From Algoriphagus winogradskyi (GTDB lineage: Bacteria; Bacteroidota; Bacteroidia; Cytophagales; Cyclobacteriaceae), in the NCBI RefSeq assembly GCF_900182815.1, contig NZ_FXUA01000004.1, positions 186,001-250,000 of the forward strand: 64,000 nucleotides of DNA, written 5' to 3'. Positions 36,939-46,492 of the stretch are shown in pieces. How positions within the stretch are numbered: position 1 is the stretch's first letter; each line of letters begins with the position of its first letter. Below the pieces are notes generated by a model that saw only the letters and a list, made by a program, of their open reading frames with translations, was not told where the DNA came from and did not search any database. The translations under genes were made by a program, and so were the position numbers.

Positions 36939-38108
36939 TTAGTTAGTTGTTAAAAGCTCTGAAACTGAAAGCACGTGTTCTGAAGGTACATTTACAATTC
37001 TTTTGGTTCTTAGGTATCTTCCTAGTTCATACTCATCGTAATTAGGGTTTTCTGGGTCAAAACTTGAGATTCTTACCAAGCCTCGGGAATGAATAAACTC
37101 TCCATTTCCTATCCACATGCCTACGTGAACTACGCGTTCCTTTTTCTCTGGAGTGCCTTTTACACCGAAAAAGAGTAGATCACCAACTTGAAGTTTATCC
37201 CAATTTTTATCCGCATCGACTAGTTCACCTTCGTTGATTTGCTGGGAGGCATCACGGGGAATAATCTGTCCATTCAGGTAATAAATTGTTTTGGTAAAAC
37301 CACTGCAGTCCACACCTTTGATAGATGTGCCACCCCAGAGGTAAGGAGTTCCCATCATTTGCTTTGCTGTTGTAATTAACGCCTCCGGCGAGGTATTTCT
37401 CGATGCAATCCAGCTTTCCCAGTCCTGAGCGTCTGACGCAGAGATCCAGCCCTGGCGACCATCGGGAAGGTTAACTTTCAACTGATCTTTGGTTTCTTCC
37501 GATATTGTCAGAATATCACCGGCAACAAGGTCGGATACCATTTCCGATTGATCTTCAGTTTTCCAGACATAGCCAATCAAAGACGTGAAAACAACTTTCG
37601 GCTCTCTAAACCAACGCTCTAATTCTTCCTCAGTCATTAAATGAATCCCGGCTCTATCTACCCAAGAAAGGTAGCCATCTGGTGTTTGTACAAGAAACCA
37701 GCCGTCATCCTCTTTAAGTACATTGAGAGGTGTACCCATCAAAGCTTGTGTCGCGAGCTCAGCCGAATGTTTTGGATTGCTTCGGATGTTGGCCACAGAG
37801 ATAGTGACTAAAGCTTTGATCTTGTCACCCAAGGTAGCTTCAGGTAATATTGAAACCGCTTCAGTAAAACTAAGCTGCTTAGCATTGAGTTCTTCAATCA
37901 AGGCCTTTAAGGCCTCAGGTTGGTCAGTTTCACCTTTAAGAGAATCATTTTCAAAAGTCAAGTCCCAAAGCGCCACGCGTTTATCCGGTGCTACTTCAGC
38001 TCTTTTAGCTTCTATAAGAGAATTTACTTCTTCGTTATCAGTCTTGCTTTCGCAGGAAATTAGGATAGTAAATAGGGATACTAAAATTGGGATATATTTT
38101 ATTTTCAT
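36939..38108 (-). CDS. NlpC/P60 endopeptidase lipoprotein with SH3b domains
   Basis: The start at ATG 38108 gives a typical lipoprotein signal (MKIKYIPILVSLFTILISCES); a GTG at 38135 would put the leader inside a terminator stem. Two SH3-like domains lie at about 100-160 and 170-230. A C-terminal NlpC/P60 domain (about 250-375) has the catalytic Cys in GVDCSGFTKT and His in VVHVGMWIG, with FIHSRG near the end. Such proteins (YkfC-like) cleave gamma-D-glutamyl-diaminopimelate bonds in cell-wall peptides. The M28 gene starts two bases downstream of its stop. Confidence 0.9.
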   Translation of the reverse strand: MKIKYIPILVSLFTILISCESKTDNEEVNSLIEAKRAEVAPDKRVALWDLTFENDSLKGETDQPEALKALIEELNAKQLSFTEAVSILPEATLGDKIKALVTISVANIRSNPKHSAELATQALMGTPLNVLKEDDGWFLVQTPDGYLSWVDRAGIHLMTEEELERWFREPKVVFTSLIGYVWKTEDQSEMVSDLVAGDILTISEETKDQLKVNLPDGRQGWISASDAQDWESWIASRNTSPEALITTAKQMMGTPYLWGGTSIKGVDCSGFTKTIYYLNGQIIPRDASQQINEGELVDADKNWDKLQVGDLLFFGVKGTPEKKERVVHVGMWIGNGEFIHSRGLVRISSFDPENPNYDEYELGRYLRTKRIVNVPSEHVLSVSELLTTN

Positions 38109-38129
38109 AACAAGGGCAAAATAAAAGAA

Positions 38130-38170
38130 AACCACAAGTAAAGCCCAATTTTTGAACCCTACTTGTGGTT
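38130..38170 (-). terminator. Terminator after the amidohydrolase genes
   Basis: On the minus strand, AACCACAAGTA and TACTTGTGGTT pair perfectly around a 19-base loop, followed by a T-rich tail (TTCTTTTATTTT). It separates the three amidohydrolase genes from the NlpC/P60-M28 unit. Confidence 0.75.
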
Positions 38171-38193
38171 ATTTAATGAATTAGAACAGAAGA

Positions 38194-39495
38194 TTAATTC
38201 ATCTTCAATCCGGGAGAACGATCTAGGAACTCTTGGTAAAGTCTGATCTGACGGTTTGAAAGTGGCATTCTGTATCCATCGATAAACACGTGCATGATAT
38301 TGGTTTTGGTCTCGAAAGGATCACCATCAGCCACGATCAAGTTAGCTACTTTACCAGTTTCTACAGAACCATACTGATCTGCTAAGCCGAATATCTCAGC
38401 AGGATTGATGGTGACAGCTTTCCAAGCTTCTTCTTTGCCCATGCCATAAGCAGCAGCAAAAGCAGCGAAGAAAGGTAGGTTTCTTACATTCTCCTGTCCG
38501 TTTGTTCTGATGGCTACTTTCACACCAGCTTTAGCCATTTTACCGGCATTTGCATATGGGGTGTCATAGCGATCTGATTCTCGGGTAGGCAACGCTTGAA
38601 TTGGACCAGTCAGCACAGGGATTCCCGCTTTGGCGATTTCGTCCGCAACTCTCCAGCCTTCAGATACGCCTGTGAAAATCACTTTGGCATCTTTTCCTTC
38701 CACCCATTTGATAGCGGCCTGAATGTCAGCAGCAGCATTTACTTCAATCAATAGCGGAAGTTCTCCCGTAGTTGCTTTTGCAAATTGCTCCATCTCTGGA
38801 TAGTATTCCAATTCTGCACCATCTGCTGCCATAGAAGCATAGCTTTTTGCGTTATCCCAAAGATCGTTTGCCTCTTTAAGAGCTTTTTCATTTGCTTTTT
38901 TGATGTCATCATCAGACCTGCGGTCAAATCTACCTCTACGTCCTGAGCTAGGGAAGTTCATCACTATCCCTTTAAATCCGGCGTACATTTGATCTGGAGT
39001 ATAGCCATTTAGGTTAATCAAAGCGGCTGTACCTGGGAATAATCCACCTGCAGGAACTGTAAGAACAGTCGTAACTCCAGAAACTCTCGTCACTGGAATT
39101 GCCACGGAGTTAGGATTCACAGCAGTCAATGCCTGCATATTCGGAGAGAAATTTCCTATTTCAGCGTAATCGACAGTCTCCGGTACAGAACTTACTTCTA
39201 CCAAACCAAGTTTGGTACCGCTATCAATCATGCCTGGGTAGATAAATTTCCCAGTACAATCAATCACTTCAGCATCGGAAGCTGAGATATTAGCTCCAAT
39301 TTCCTTGATTTTTCCATCTTCTACCAAAACAGAAGTATTGTTCAGTACACCTTTAGTAATTGTAACTACCGTAGCGTTTTGCAGCAAGAACTTGCCTGGT
39401 CTTGGTTTGATAAATTCCCCGTCAATCTGAGCCATGGCCATCATTGGCAACAAGGCAAGAAGGAAGGCGAAAAAGGTTTTATTTAGTCTTTTCAT
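38194..39495 (-). CDS. Exported amidohydrolase-like protein lacking metal ligands (third of three)
   Basis: It has a signal peptide (about 1-22), an N-terminal composite-domain strand set, and a late amidohydrolase domain (TINPAEIFGLADQYGSVETGKVANLIV). The region aligned with the HxH metal motif reads PGMIDSGTKLGL (G93-T-K95), so both His are absent. The later ligand positions are also changed: LLIEVNAAAD and VIFTGVSEGW where His would be, and AIRTNGQENV where Asp would be. At 433 aa it appears to be a full-length but catalytically degenerate relative, possibly a partner or lipid-free scaffold. It ends the three-gene operon. Confidence 0.85.
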   Translation of the reverse strand: MKRLNKTFFAFLLALLPMMAMAQIDGEFIKPRPGKFLLQNATVVTITKGVLNNTSVLVEDGKIKEIGANISASDAEVIDCTGKFIYPGMIDSGTKLGLVEVSSVPETVDYAEIGNFSPNMQALTAVNPNSVAIPVTRVSGVTTVLTVPAGGLFPGTAALINLNGYTPDQMYAGFKGIVMNFPSSGRRGRFDRRSDDDIKKANEKALKEANDLWDNAKSYASMAADGAELEYYPEMEQFAKATTGELPLLIEVNAAADIQAAIKWVEGKDAKVIFTGVSEGWRVADEIAKAGIPVLTGPIQALPTRESDRYDTPYANAGKMAKAGVKVAIRTNGQENVRNLPFFAAFAAAYGMGKEEAWKAVTINPAEIFGLADQYGSVETGKVANLIVADGDPFETKTNIMHVFIDGYRMPLSNRQIRLYQEFLDRSPGLKMN

Positions 39496-39515
39496 GTCTT
39501 CTTTGATTACGGTGA

Positions 39516-40901
39516 TTATTGATTTAAAAGGAAAAGTGATTCAGTAGTCTCAAAAAGACTCTCTGTATCCTGCATACACCTGCTGTCGTGTCCTTCGTAG
39601 ATCATGACAGGTTCCACCATCTCTGTTGGGCTCACTTTCATTCGCTGATCATCCGCATCTTCTTTGATATCGAAGTATTTTACACCATCGACAAAAGTCA
39701 TCTGAGGAATGGCGTAAGAGGAGAGTGGGTGACCTTCAAAGATTACCAAGTCAGCCTGTTTTCCTTCTTCAATAGAACCAACCTTATCAGAAATCCCTAA
39801 TTGCTTCGCTGGATTAATTGTGATCATAGAAAGAGCCTGCTCATCTGTCATCCCACCATAGCGCTGAGTTTTTGCAGCTTCATGATATAAGTGACGGATC
39901 AATTCAGCATCATCAGAGTTGATTGAGGTAATCGCTCCATTTTCTGTCAAGATTGCTGCATTGTATGCAGTGGAGTAGTACACTTCGAATTTGTATGCCC
40001 ACCAGTCAGCAAAGACTGAAGCTCCCATGGTATATTCAGCAATTTCTGGTGCCACTTTGAAGCCTTCGTTGGTATGTTGGAATACCAGCTTAGTAATCCC
40101 AAAGTCTCTGGCTACATTGATCAACATGTAAATCTCATCGGCACGATAGGAGTGACAATGAATGATGATCTTTCCATCTAAGATATCAGCTAGCGTTTGT
40201 AGTCTTTCGTTATGGACTGGAGGCATTGCAGTGCTTCCTTTTTGGGAAGATGCTGAATTGTAAGCAGCCCATGCTTTTTTATACTGAATTGCTTCGTTGA
40301 ACCCATTACGAAGAATCGCTTCTACTCCCATTCTCGTACGTGGTTGGATACCATTTCCTCTTCCGTGAACTCGAGTGGGATTTTCTCCTAAAGCGAATTT
40401 GATCGTACGAGGTGCGTCCTGCATGATAATGTCAGCTGGATCTGTAGATCCCCATCTGTGTTTCAAGGTAGCATTCTGGCCACCGATTACATTAGCTGAT
40501 CCGTGCATAGCGTGTGAGATTGTGACCCCACCGGCAAGTGCGCGATAAATTCCTACTTCAAATGGATTTACCATATCCTTCATTCTCACTTCTGCTACTA
40601 TTGGGGAAGTGGCTTCATTGACCACATCCAAACCAAGGTGCGAGTGAGCATCTATGATTCCAGGCATTAGGTATTTCCCGGTAGCATCAATGGTCGTCAC
40701 TCCATTTGGAGCATTAAGATTTTGACCCACTTTTTTGATGATGCCATCTTGAACAAGAACATCTGAATTTTCCAAAGTCCCTTTTGTAACCGTAAGAACG
40801 GTTGCGTTCTTTATCAATACACTGCCCTTTTCTACTTGAGCTGAAGCAAACTGAATACTCAGACCCAACAGAGCGGCAAGAAAATAATTAAATTTTTGCA
40901 T
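39516..40901 (-). CDS. Exported metal-dependent amidohydrolase (second of three)
   Basis: This 461-aa protein has a signal peptide (about 1-21) and an intact amidohydrolase/imidazolonepropionase-like TIM barrel: PGIIDAHSHLGLD (H86, H88), IIHCHSYRADE, LVFQHTNEGF, and the Asp in SINSDDAELIRHL. A closing composite domain with QLGISDKVGSIEEGKQADLVI follows. Of the three genes it alone keeps all expected ligands, so it is probably the catalytic member. Substrate is likely a peptide- or amide-containing compound in the periplasm; nothing in the sequence fixes it. Confidence 0.92.
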   Translation of the reverse strand: MQKFNYFLAALLGLSIQFASAQVEKGSVLIKNATVLTVTKGTLENSDVLVQDGIIKKVGQNLNAPNGVTTIDATGKYLMPGIIDAHSHLGLDVVNEATSPIVAEVRMKDMVNPFEVGIYRALAGGVTISHAMHGSANVIGGQNATLKHRWGSTDPADIIMQDAPRTIKFALGENPTRVHGRGNGIQPRTRMGVEAILRNGFNEAIQYKKAWAAYNSASSQKGSTAMPPVHNERLQTLADILDGKIIIHCHSYRADEIYMLINVARDFGITKLVFQHTNEGFKVAPEIAEYTMGASVFADWWAYKFEVYYSTAYNAAILTENGAITSINSDDAELIRHLYHEAAKTQRYGGMTDEQALSMITINPAKQLGISDKVGSIEEGKQADLVIFEGHPLSSYAIPQMTFVDGVKYFDIKEDADDQRMKVSPTEMVEPVMIYEGHDSRCMQDTESLFETTESLFLLNQ

Positions 40902-40905
40902 GTCT

Positions 40906-42603
40906 TTACTTGTTTGCGATTAGAGTTGGAGTAAGTGTACCTTTGAAAGGAAATGATCCGAATTCACCAACCGTCATTGATGCGTCATAGCTGCCTTCGC
41001 TTACTTCACCCGATACGTCCACAGTGATGTCCATTCCACTAGCAGATACATCAAACGAAAACGACAAATTGCTTCCATCTAACACCACATTTTTGATATC
41101 AGATGTAGCGGTACCAGCGCCAGAAGGATCGTCATAGGTGATGGTTCCAGAATAGTCTGCACCATCTTTTTTAATAACAAGATTTCCTCCTGAAGATCCA
41201 GCAGGACTTTCAGAAGTATATTCCCAATTACCTTCAATTTTTACTACTCCGTCGCCTTTACTGTCTTGGGAGGCTTTCTTTTTCGCTTTTGTTTCATAAT
41301 CGTAGATGATGCCATCTACGATCACATGTTTGAATTGAGCGTCTTCGGTGAATAGAGAATCTGTACTCAAGATCAAATTGGCCATTTTACCCTTTTCAAT
41401 TGACCCAGCTACTTTAGCCAAGCCTAAGATTGATGCAGGATTCGTAGTCAATGCAGCAAGTGCAGCTTTCTCAGAAAGTCCACTTTCAATCATTTTTTGA
41501 AGCGCTTTCATGATATCGCCAGATTTTACACCTACAGTAGAGAATGCGAAAGGAATACCAGCTTCCTCCAACTTACTTGCCTGAGCGATTGCGTCATCGT
41601 ATGCTTTTTTCACGCGGGCATTCAAGGTCTTCACTTCCTCAGATGCGTCATCTTTCATTGCTTTAACCGCCTTGTCATCAGGAATTTCCAATTTAATTAA
41701 AACCGCTACCCCAGATGATTTGATCACATCCAGTACGCCTTCGTAATCTTCTAAACCTGTTAGAACTAATTTGAAACCCTTTTCTTTTTGCAGACTGATC
41801 GCCCTTCTTATTTCTAATTCGGAAGAAGTGGTGAACATTACAGGGATTTGCCCTGTGGTAACCTCCTGCATAGCGCTGTAAGTAGGAGTGATCTCAGGTC
41901 GCTTCAACCCCGCCACAGTGTTATACTTCTGTGATCTTTCTGAAGTAAGCTTTGTGTTGTCATATATCTCCCGGAATTTGGCCATTACTCCTACAGCTGT
42001 TCCTGGGTACATTCCTCTAGATCCTCTAAAACTGGCCGCAAGCGCTGTGTTTTCCATCAGCAAATTGGTTGAGTTTTCAGATCCTAAAAGGACAATAGCT
42101 GCTTTTCCAGGGATCATTCCTCCTTCTGGGACAATCTGAGCAACTGTGAATCCGACTTTTCTAAAGTCATCGATTTTGCTATCCTTACCGGAAAATTGAT
42201 CGACTGCGGATCTCCATGGAGTTATGCCGGCGATTTCATCAGGCGGATTTGATGATACAAAATCATCTGGCTTATCTGGATCCTTTGGTCTGGTAATGCC
42301 GACATCACTTGCCCCAGCTATAAAGCCCGGGTAGATAAAAAGGGAATCTCCAGGAATGGTTTTAGCTTCTTTCGGTAAAGCAAGATTACTTCCAACGCCT
42401 TGGATTAGTCCGCCTTTAATAAGGACTGTGGCTTTCATACCAGCTTGTCCAGGTGAGGTGAAGACGGTTGCATTTGTAATTGCATAAGTATCTGTGATAG
42501 GTTTCTTTCCCGTGGGATCACTTTGGGCAAGTGCCAAAGTAGAAGAAAGCAATCCAGAAACCATGAAGCAAAAAACACCTGCGTACAGTAGTGGTTTTTT
42601 CAT
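40906..42603 (-). CDS. Exported amidohydrolase-like protein lacking metal ligands, with extra beta domain (first of three)
   Basis: It has a signal peptide (about 1-27), then an amidohydrolase-like body in which the HxH block reads PGFIAGASDVGI (A98-S-D100). Other ligand blocks (PVMFTTSSE, LVLTGLEDYE, AFSTVGVKSG) also lack His or Asp. A C-terminal beta-sandwich-like domain of about 110 residues (from GNWEYTSESPAGSS) is absent from the other two. At 565 aa it leads the operon; the next gene starts four bases downstream. It is probably not catalytic in the usual way. Confidence 0.85.
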   Translation of the reverse strand: MKKPLLYAGVFCFMVSGLLSSTLALAQSDPTGKKPITDTYAITNATVFTSPGQAGMKATVLIKGGLIQGVGSNLALPKEAKTIPGDSLFIYPGFIAGASDVGITRPKDPDKPDDFVSSNPPDEIAGITPWRSAVDQFSGKDSKIDDFRKVGFTVAQIVPEGGMIPGKAAIVLLGSENSTNLLMENTALAASFRGSRGMYPGTAVGVMAKFREIYDNTKLTSERSQKYNTVAGLKRPEITPTYSAMQEVTTGQIPVMFTTSSELEIRRAISLQKEKGFKLVLTGLEDYEGVLDVIKSSGVAVLIKLEIPDDKAVKAMKDDASEEVKTLNARVKKAYDDAIAQASKLEEAGIPFAFSTVGVKSGDIMKALQKMIESGLSEKAALAALTTNPASILGLAKVAGSIEKGKMANLILSTDSLFTEDAQFKHVIVDGIIYDYETKAKKKASQDSKGDGVVKIEGNWEYTSESPAGSSGGNLVIKKDGADYSGTITYDDPSGAGTATSDIKNVVLDGSNLSFSFDVSASGMDITVDVSGEVSEGSYDASMTVGEFGSFPFKGTLTPTLIANK

Positions 42604-43010
42604 GTGTCTAAAATTGTTTTTTGATGTGCATATGGAAACTAACAGGGTTGATACTTGATCCAGGGTACTACGCTGGAGTCCTGCTCGATTTCATATTATT
42701 GATTTGGTTTTTGGTAAATAGGGGTGGTTGACAGAATAACCAGAAATTTGAATTTAAAGGTTGAATCATGACAAGTTCCTATAGATTGATGGTTGAAAAT
42801 AGAAAAGCAAGCTAATAAAAGGGATTTCAGAATCCATTTGGAATTATTTTTTACTCCTTATTATTTGATCAATGGCAGGATATTGGATTTGAAATGCGCT
42901 TTTAATTCTTCAAGAATCATAGTGCCTGGAGATAATTTATTTGATTGGTTGATAGGCTATTGTTTTACACTGAACATCTTATATTTGAGCTTAGAATCAC
43001 CCCAATAAAA
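42604..43010. other. Divergent intergenic region
   Basis: These 407 bases lie between the start of the amidohydrolase operon (leftward) and the exopolysaccharide locus (rightward). The only clear element is the promoter at 42960-42987. I could not find a TAnnTTTG match for the leftward operon. Confidence 0.5.
42960..42987 (+). promoter_or_regulatory. Promoter of the exopolysaccharide locus
   Basis: TATATTTG at 42980-42987 matches the Bacteroidota -7 element TAnnTTTG and TTG at 42960-42962 lies 17 bases upstream as a -33 element. Transcription would begin near 42994, about 17 bases before the ATG at 43011, which argues against a longer version of the first protein. Confidence 0.6.
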
Positions 43011-43373
43011 ATGAAAAAAATCCTGATCATTGAGGATGACTTACTGATTTCTAGCTTAGTTCAATTTCGTCTGAAAAAAGATGGGTATGAGACAGTTTTG
43101 GTAAAAGATGGCAATGCTGGTATCAGCGCAATTGATACTGAAACTTTAGATTTGATCATTACAGATGTTATGATTCCATTTAAAAACGGAATTGAGATCA
43201 TCCACCATGCAATTAAAACAAAGCCTAATACACCTATTATAGTATTAAGTTCACTAGGTGAAGAGGAAAAAATTGTATTGGAGGCCTTTAATCTGGGAGT
43301 TGCCGATTTTATTCCCAAACCGTTTAATCCCAATGAGTTGGCTATTCGTGTTAAACGAATTCTCAAATCTTGA
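43011..43373 (+). CDS. Single-domain response regulator (CheY-like)
   Basis: A lone receiver domain (120 aa) has acidic D9-D10 in IIEDD, phosphoacceptor D52 in LIITDVMIP, and the conserved KP in FIPKPFNP. There is no output domain, so it probably acts by protein contact. The ATG at 43011 is the natural start: the fold begins at once and a promoter sits just upstream. It leads the exopolysaccharide genes; the next ORF starts three bases after its stop. Such regulators may gate synthase activity (inference). Confidence 0.88.
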   Translation: MKKILIIEDDLLISSLVQFRLKKDGYETVLVKDGNAGISAIDTETLDLIITDVMIPFKNGIEIIHHAIKTKPNTPIIVLSSLGEEEKIVLEAFNLGVADFIPKPFNPNELAIRVKRILKS

Positions 43374-43376
43374 TCT

Positions 43377-44936
43377 ATGAAAGGTAAAAGCGCATTGATA
43401 CTTGTGTTCTTACTTTTTTCAATGATCAAAACCAGCGAGGTTTTTGGTCAGGAAAAATCGTTTTTATCTGATTCGACTTCATTTGTAGATTTTTTAATAA
43501 AGCAGGGAGAAATTCCGGGGTTGGAGTTTAACCTGATAAATGCTGAAACTGGAATAGCTTTGGACAGTTTATTAGATCCTAATTCAAGATTTGGTTTGTT
43601 CTCCGAATACGCGAAAGTCTTGACAATAAAGGATAGTCTTTTCCAATCTGATTCTGTTCATGCAGAGGTGCAGTTTCTTATATACAAGGAAGCAAATACC
43701 TTCCCCGCCTCCCAAGAATACGTGTCGAACCTTTTGAGGAATAATGACATAGAAATTAAAACTCAGGATACCCTGAACAGTAAAGACCTAATTTCTCTGG
43801 CTTATAGAGAGCAGTATACGCCTTCAATTACAGGTACTTATGCGTATTTTGGGGATTTTAAGATTTTTGCTGTCACTGTTATCATGTCCCTCTTCTTTGT
43901 TTTTGCATTTTCAATGATTCTCTTCATGATAATCTTCAAAGCAAAAAGAAATAGGAGAGAAGTATTATTAGCATCGTATGATGAACAGGTGGTAGGACCA
44001 CTTTCAGAAATATTATTTGATAGAAGTCTAGAAGAATTAGAATCCCTAAGTGATGATGAACTACACCAAAACTTCCCTGAAAAACACTTAAAAAAACAGT
44101 TGTATAAACAGGTGCTTGTTGAGCGAATATTAGCACTTAACAAGAAAATGAAGGGTGATTTTAAGTTAAAGCTTAAAGCACTTTACAAAAGGCTTAAACT
44201 GGATAAAGCGACCATAGAAAAGCTCCATAGTTCCAAATGGGATACTGTTGTGACAGGATTGGTGGAAGTAAACGAAATGGATTTAAGTGAGGCTTTGAAA
44301 GAAGTAAAGAAGCATGTCAATTCTCCTAATTTCCACATCCGATCCCAGGCGGTAGCTACAGTACTCAATTTATCAGAACATATTGATCTTTCTTTCCTGC
44401 GTGATCAGGCTTTTCCGCTTTCACGTTGGCAGCAGATGAATTATTTGAGGATTATCAAATACCTACATTCTAATAGAGAGCTGAATATTGAAAATCTATT
44501 TGACTCTAAAAATCAAAGCATCAGATTATTTGGGTACAAACTAGTTCGTGTGATAGGACGGGTCGATCTTTTAGCACATTTGGACACAAAGTTTGTTTCT
44601 GTCACTGATGAAGAAAAAATTGAGATCATCAAAACTTTCGAATATTTGGCTGTTCCCAGTCACCAAGAACTAATTAACAGCAGCCTGAAATCCGATAATA
44701 ATCAGCTGGTGTCAATGGCCGCTCGCGCGGCAGGAGTAATCGGAGATAAGAATTCTGCAAAGCTAATTTTAGAAATATTAGAATCAGAGCCTGGATTTAG
44801 ATTGAAAATGATTTTGCTAAAAAGTCTCCAAGGGTTAGATGCTGAATTGTATTCACAGTTCGTAGCAGAGCATATTTCCCAAGAAAACCAAGCTATTAAT
44901 AGCCACCTCTCAGACCCTATTTTGCAAGATGTATAG
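43377..44936 (+). CDS. Membrane protein with HEAT-like repeat domain
   Basis: The 519-aa product has a signal or anchor at the N-terminus (residues about 3-20), a polar extracytoplasmic segment, a transmembrane helix (about 162-185, FAVTVIMSLFFVFAFSMILFM), then a large cytoplasmic alpha-helical domain. That domain has HEAT/ARM-like helical pairs, such as FHIRSQAVATVLNLSEHIDL and LVSMAARAAGVIGDKNSAKL. It overlaps the GT2 gene by eight bases. I infer a scaffold linking the response regulator to the synthase. It has no enzyme motif. Confidence 0.75.
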   Translation: MKGKSALILVFLLFSMIKTSEVFGQEKSFLSDSTSFVDFLIKQGEIPGLEFNLINAETGIALDSLLDPNSRFGLFSEYAKVLTIKDSLFQSDSVHAEVQFLIYKEANTFPASQEYVSNLLRNNDIEIKTQDTLNSKDLISLAYREQYTPSITGTYAYFGDFKIFAVTVIMSLFFVFAFSMILFMIIFKAKRNRREVLLASYDEQVVGPLSEILFDRSLEELESLSDDELHQNFPEKHLKKQLYKQVLVERILALNKKMKGDFKLKLKALYKRLKLDKATIEKLHSSKWDTVVTGLVEVNEMDLSEALKEVKKHVNSPNFHIRSQAVATVLNLSEHIDLSFLRDQAFPLSRWQQMNYLRIIKYLHSNRELNIENLFDSKNQSIRLFGYKLVRVIGRVDLLAHLDTKFVSVTDEEKIEIIKTFEYLAVPSHQELINSSLKSDNNQLVSMAARAAGVIGDKNSAKLILEILESEPGFRLKMILLKSLQGLDAELYSQFVAEHISQENQAINSHLSDPILQDV

Positions 44937-46392
44937 TTTCTTATTCTATCTTATATTGGAGATTTGTGGGGTTATATTTTTTCTCCTAAGTTTCTCTGTA
45001 ATAGTTCTTTATCTACTAATCATGATTCTTAGTGCCCTAGAAATGAGAGATCATAGAAGGAAGAATAGATTTGCAGATTATCAAGATATTATTACATCAC
45101 CTATTGCACCCGGAGTATCTATTCTGGCTCCTGCTTATAATGAAGGCGAGAATATAGTTCAAAACGTCAAAAGTTTGCTTTCGCTGCATTATGGGAAATT
45201 TGAAGTGATCATTATCAACGATGGTTCAAAAGATGATACACTGAGCAAGTTAATTGGGGCTTTTGAATTGGAAATCACTGATTTTGCCTATTTCGAAGAA
45301 ATTGACACTGCGACTGTTCGGGGAATTTACAAATCTAAAAACCGCTCATTTAATAGACTTGTAGTCATCGACAAGGAAAATGGTGGGAAAGCTGATGCTT
45401 TGAACGCAGGAATTAATGTGTCATCCAAGGAGATTTTGGCATGTATAGATGTGGATTGCATTCTATCACATGAATCTCTGACGCGTATGGTTCGGCCATT
45501 TATGGAAGAAACTAACAGAAAAGTCATTGCTGTGGGTGGCGCTATTGGTATTGCTAATAATTGTGATGTGCAAGATGGTACCGTGACCAACTATAGAGTT
45601 CCGACTACACTTCTGGGGAGATTCCAAGTCATAGAATATTGTAGAGCATTTTTGATGGGCAGGATGGCGTGGACTCGAGTGAATGGCTTGATGCTTATTT
45701 CTGGAGCTTTCGGGTTTTTCAATAGAGAATTAGTCGTAGAAGTTGGAGGGTATTTTCCTAAGACAGTTGGCGAAGATATGGAGTTGGTGGTGCGAATGCG
45801 ACGCTACATGGAGGAACGTAAAATTCCATACAAGGTAGGTTTTGTACCAGATCCCCTTTGTTGGACGGAGGTTCCTGAGAAAGAAGAAATCCTATCCAGA
45901 CAAAGGAATCGTTGGATACGAGGAACAATTGAAACCTTGCAATTACATCGGGTAACACGACTAAATCCTAACTATGGAATTATGGGAATGATCTCCTACC
46001 CATATTGGAATATCTATGAAAAAATGGCACCAGTGCTAGAATTACTTGGTGTTCTGTATACGCTTGTATTGATTATAATTGGAGATTTTTCAGCCTTCTA
46101 TTTTATAGCACTTTTTATCGTTTTGTACCTGTTGTCTATTCTCGTTTCATCTTTCAGTATATTATATGAGCAGGTTTCATACAATAATTACAAGGACAAA
46201 AAGGATCTTAATAAACTGCTTTTGACGATATTTCTAGAGCCTATGTTTATCCATCCAAAGATTGTCTACTGGGGATTAGGTGGTCATTGGGATTTCATCA
46301 AAGGAAAAGGTGGCTGGGGTCAAATGATCCGAACAGGCTTCAAAAAATCAGACGACAAAAAGAACATCGAGCCGACCACCCTTAATTCTTAA
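44929..46392 (+). CDS. GT2-family processive polysaccharide synthase
   Basis: A cytoplasmic glycosyltransferase domain sits between N-terminal (about 5-30) and C-terminal (about 365-430) membrane helices. Motifs of processive synthases are present: VSILAPAYNEGENI (with INDGSKDD following), ACIDVDCIL (DxD), GEDMELVVRMRR (TED-type) and RQRNRWIRGT (QxxRW variant). The 487-aa length and layout resemble PgaC/chitin synthase-like enzymes that make and export beta-linked polymers in one step. The product sugar cannot be read. Its neighbours supply a helical scaffold and an outer-membrane barrel. Confidence 0.9.
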   Translation: MYSFLFYLILEICGVIFFLLSFSVIVLYLLIMILSALEMRDHRRKNRFADYQDIITSPIAPGVSILAPAYNEGENIVQNVKSLLSLHYGKFEVIIINDGSKDDTLSKLIGAFELEITDFAYFEEIDTATVRGIYKSKNRSFNRLVVIDKENGGKADALNAGINVSSKEILACIDVDCILSHESLTRMVRPFMEETNRKVIAVGGAIGIANNCDVQDGTVTNYRVPTTLLGRFQVIEYCRAFLMGRMAWTRVNGLMLISGAFGFFNRELVVEVGGYFPKTVGEDMELVVRMRRYMEERKIPYKVGFVPDPLCWTEVPEKEEILSRQRNRWIRGTIETLQLHRVTRLNPNYGIMGMISYPYWNIYEKMAPVLELLGVLYTLVLIIIGDFSAFYFIALFIVLYLLSILVSSFSILYEQVSYNNYKDKKDLNKLLLTIFLEPMFIHPKIVYWGLGGHWDFIKGKGGWGQMIRTGFKKSDDKKNIEPTTLNS

Positions 46393-46492
46393 ATATGCAA
46401 TCAAGCCTTTGGAAAAGAAATATTATTTATGTGAGATGCAATAGCAGCTTCCAAAAGGGCCAGACTGTGATTCATAATAACAACATTACCGC

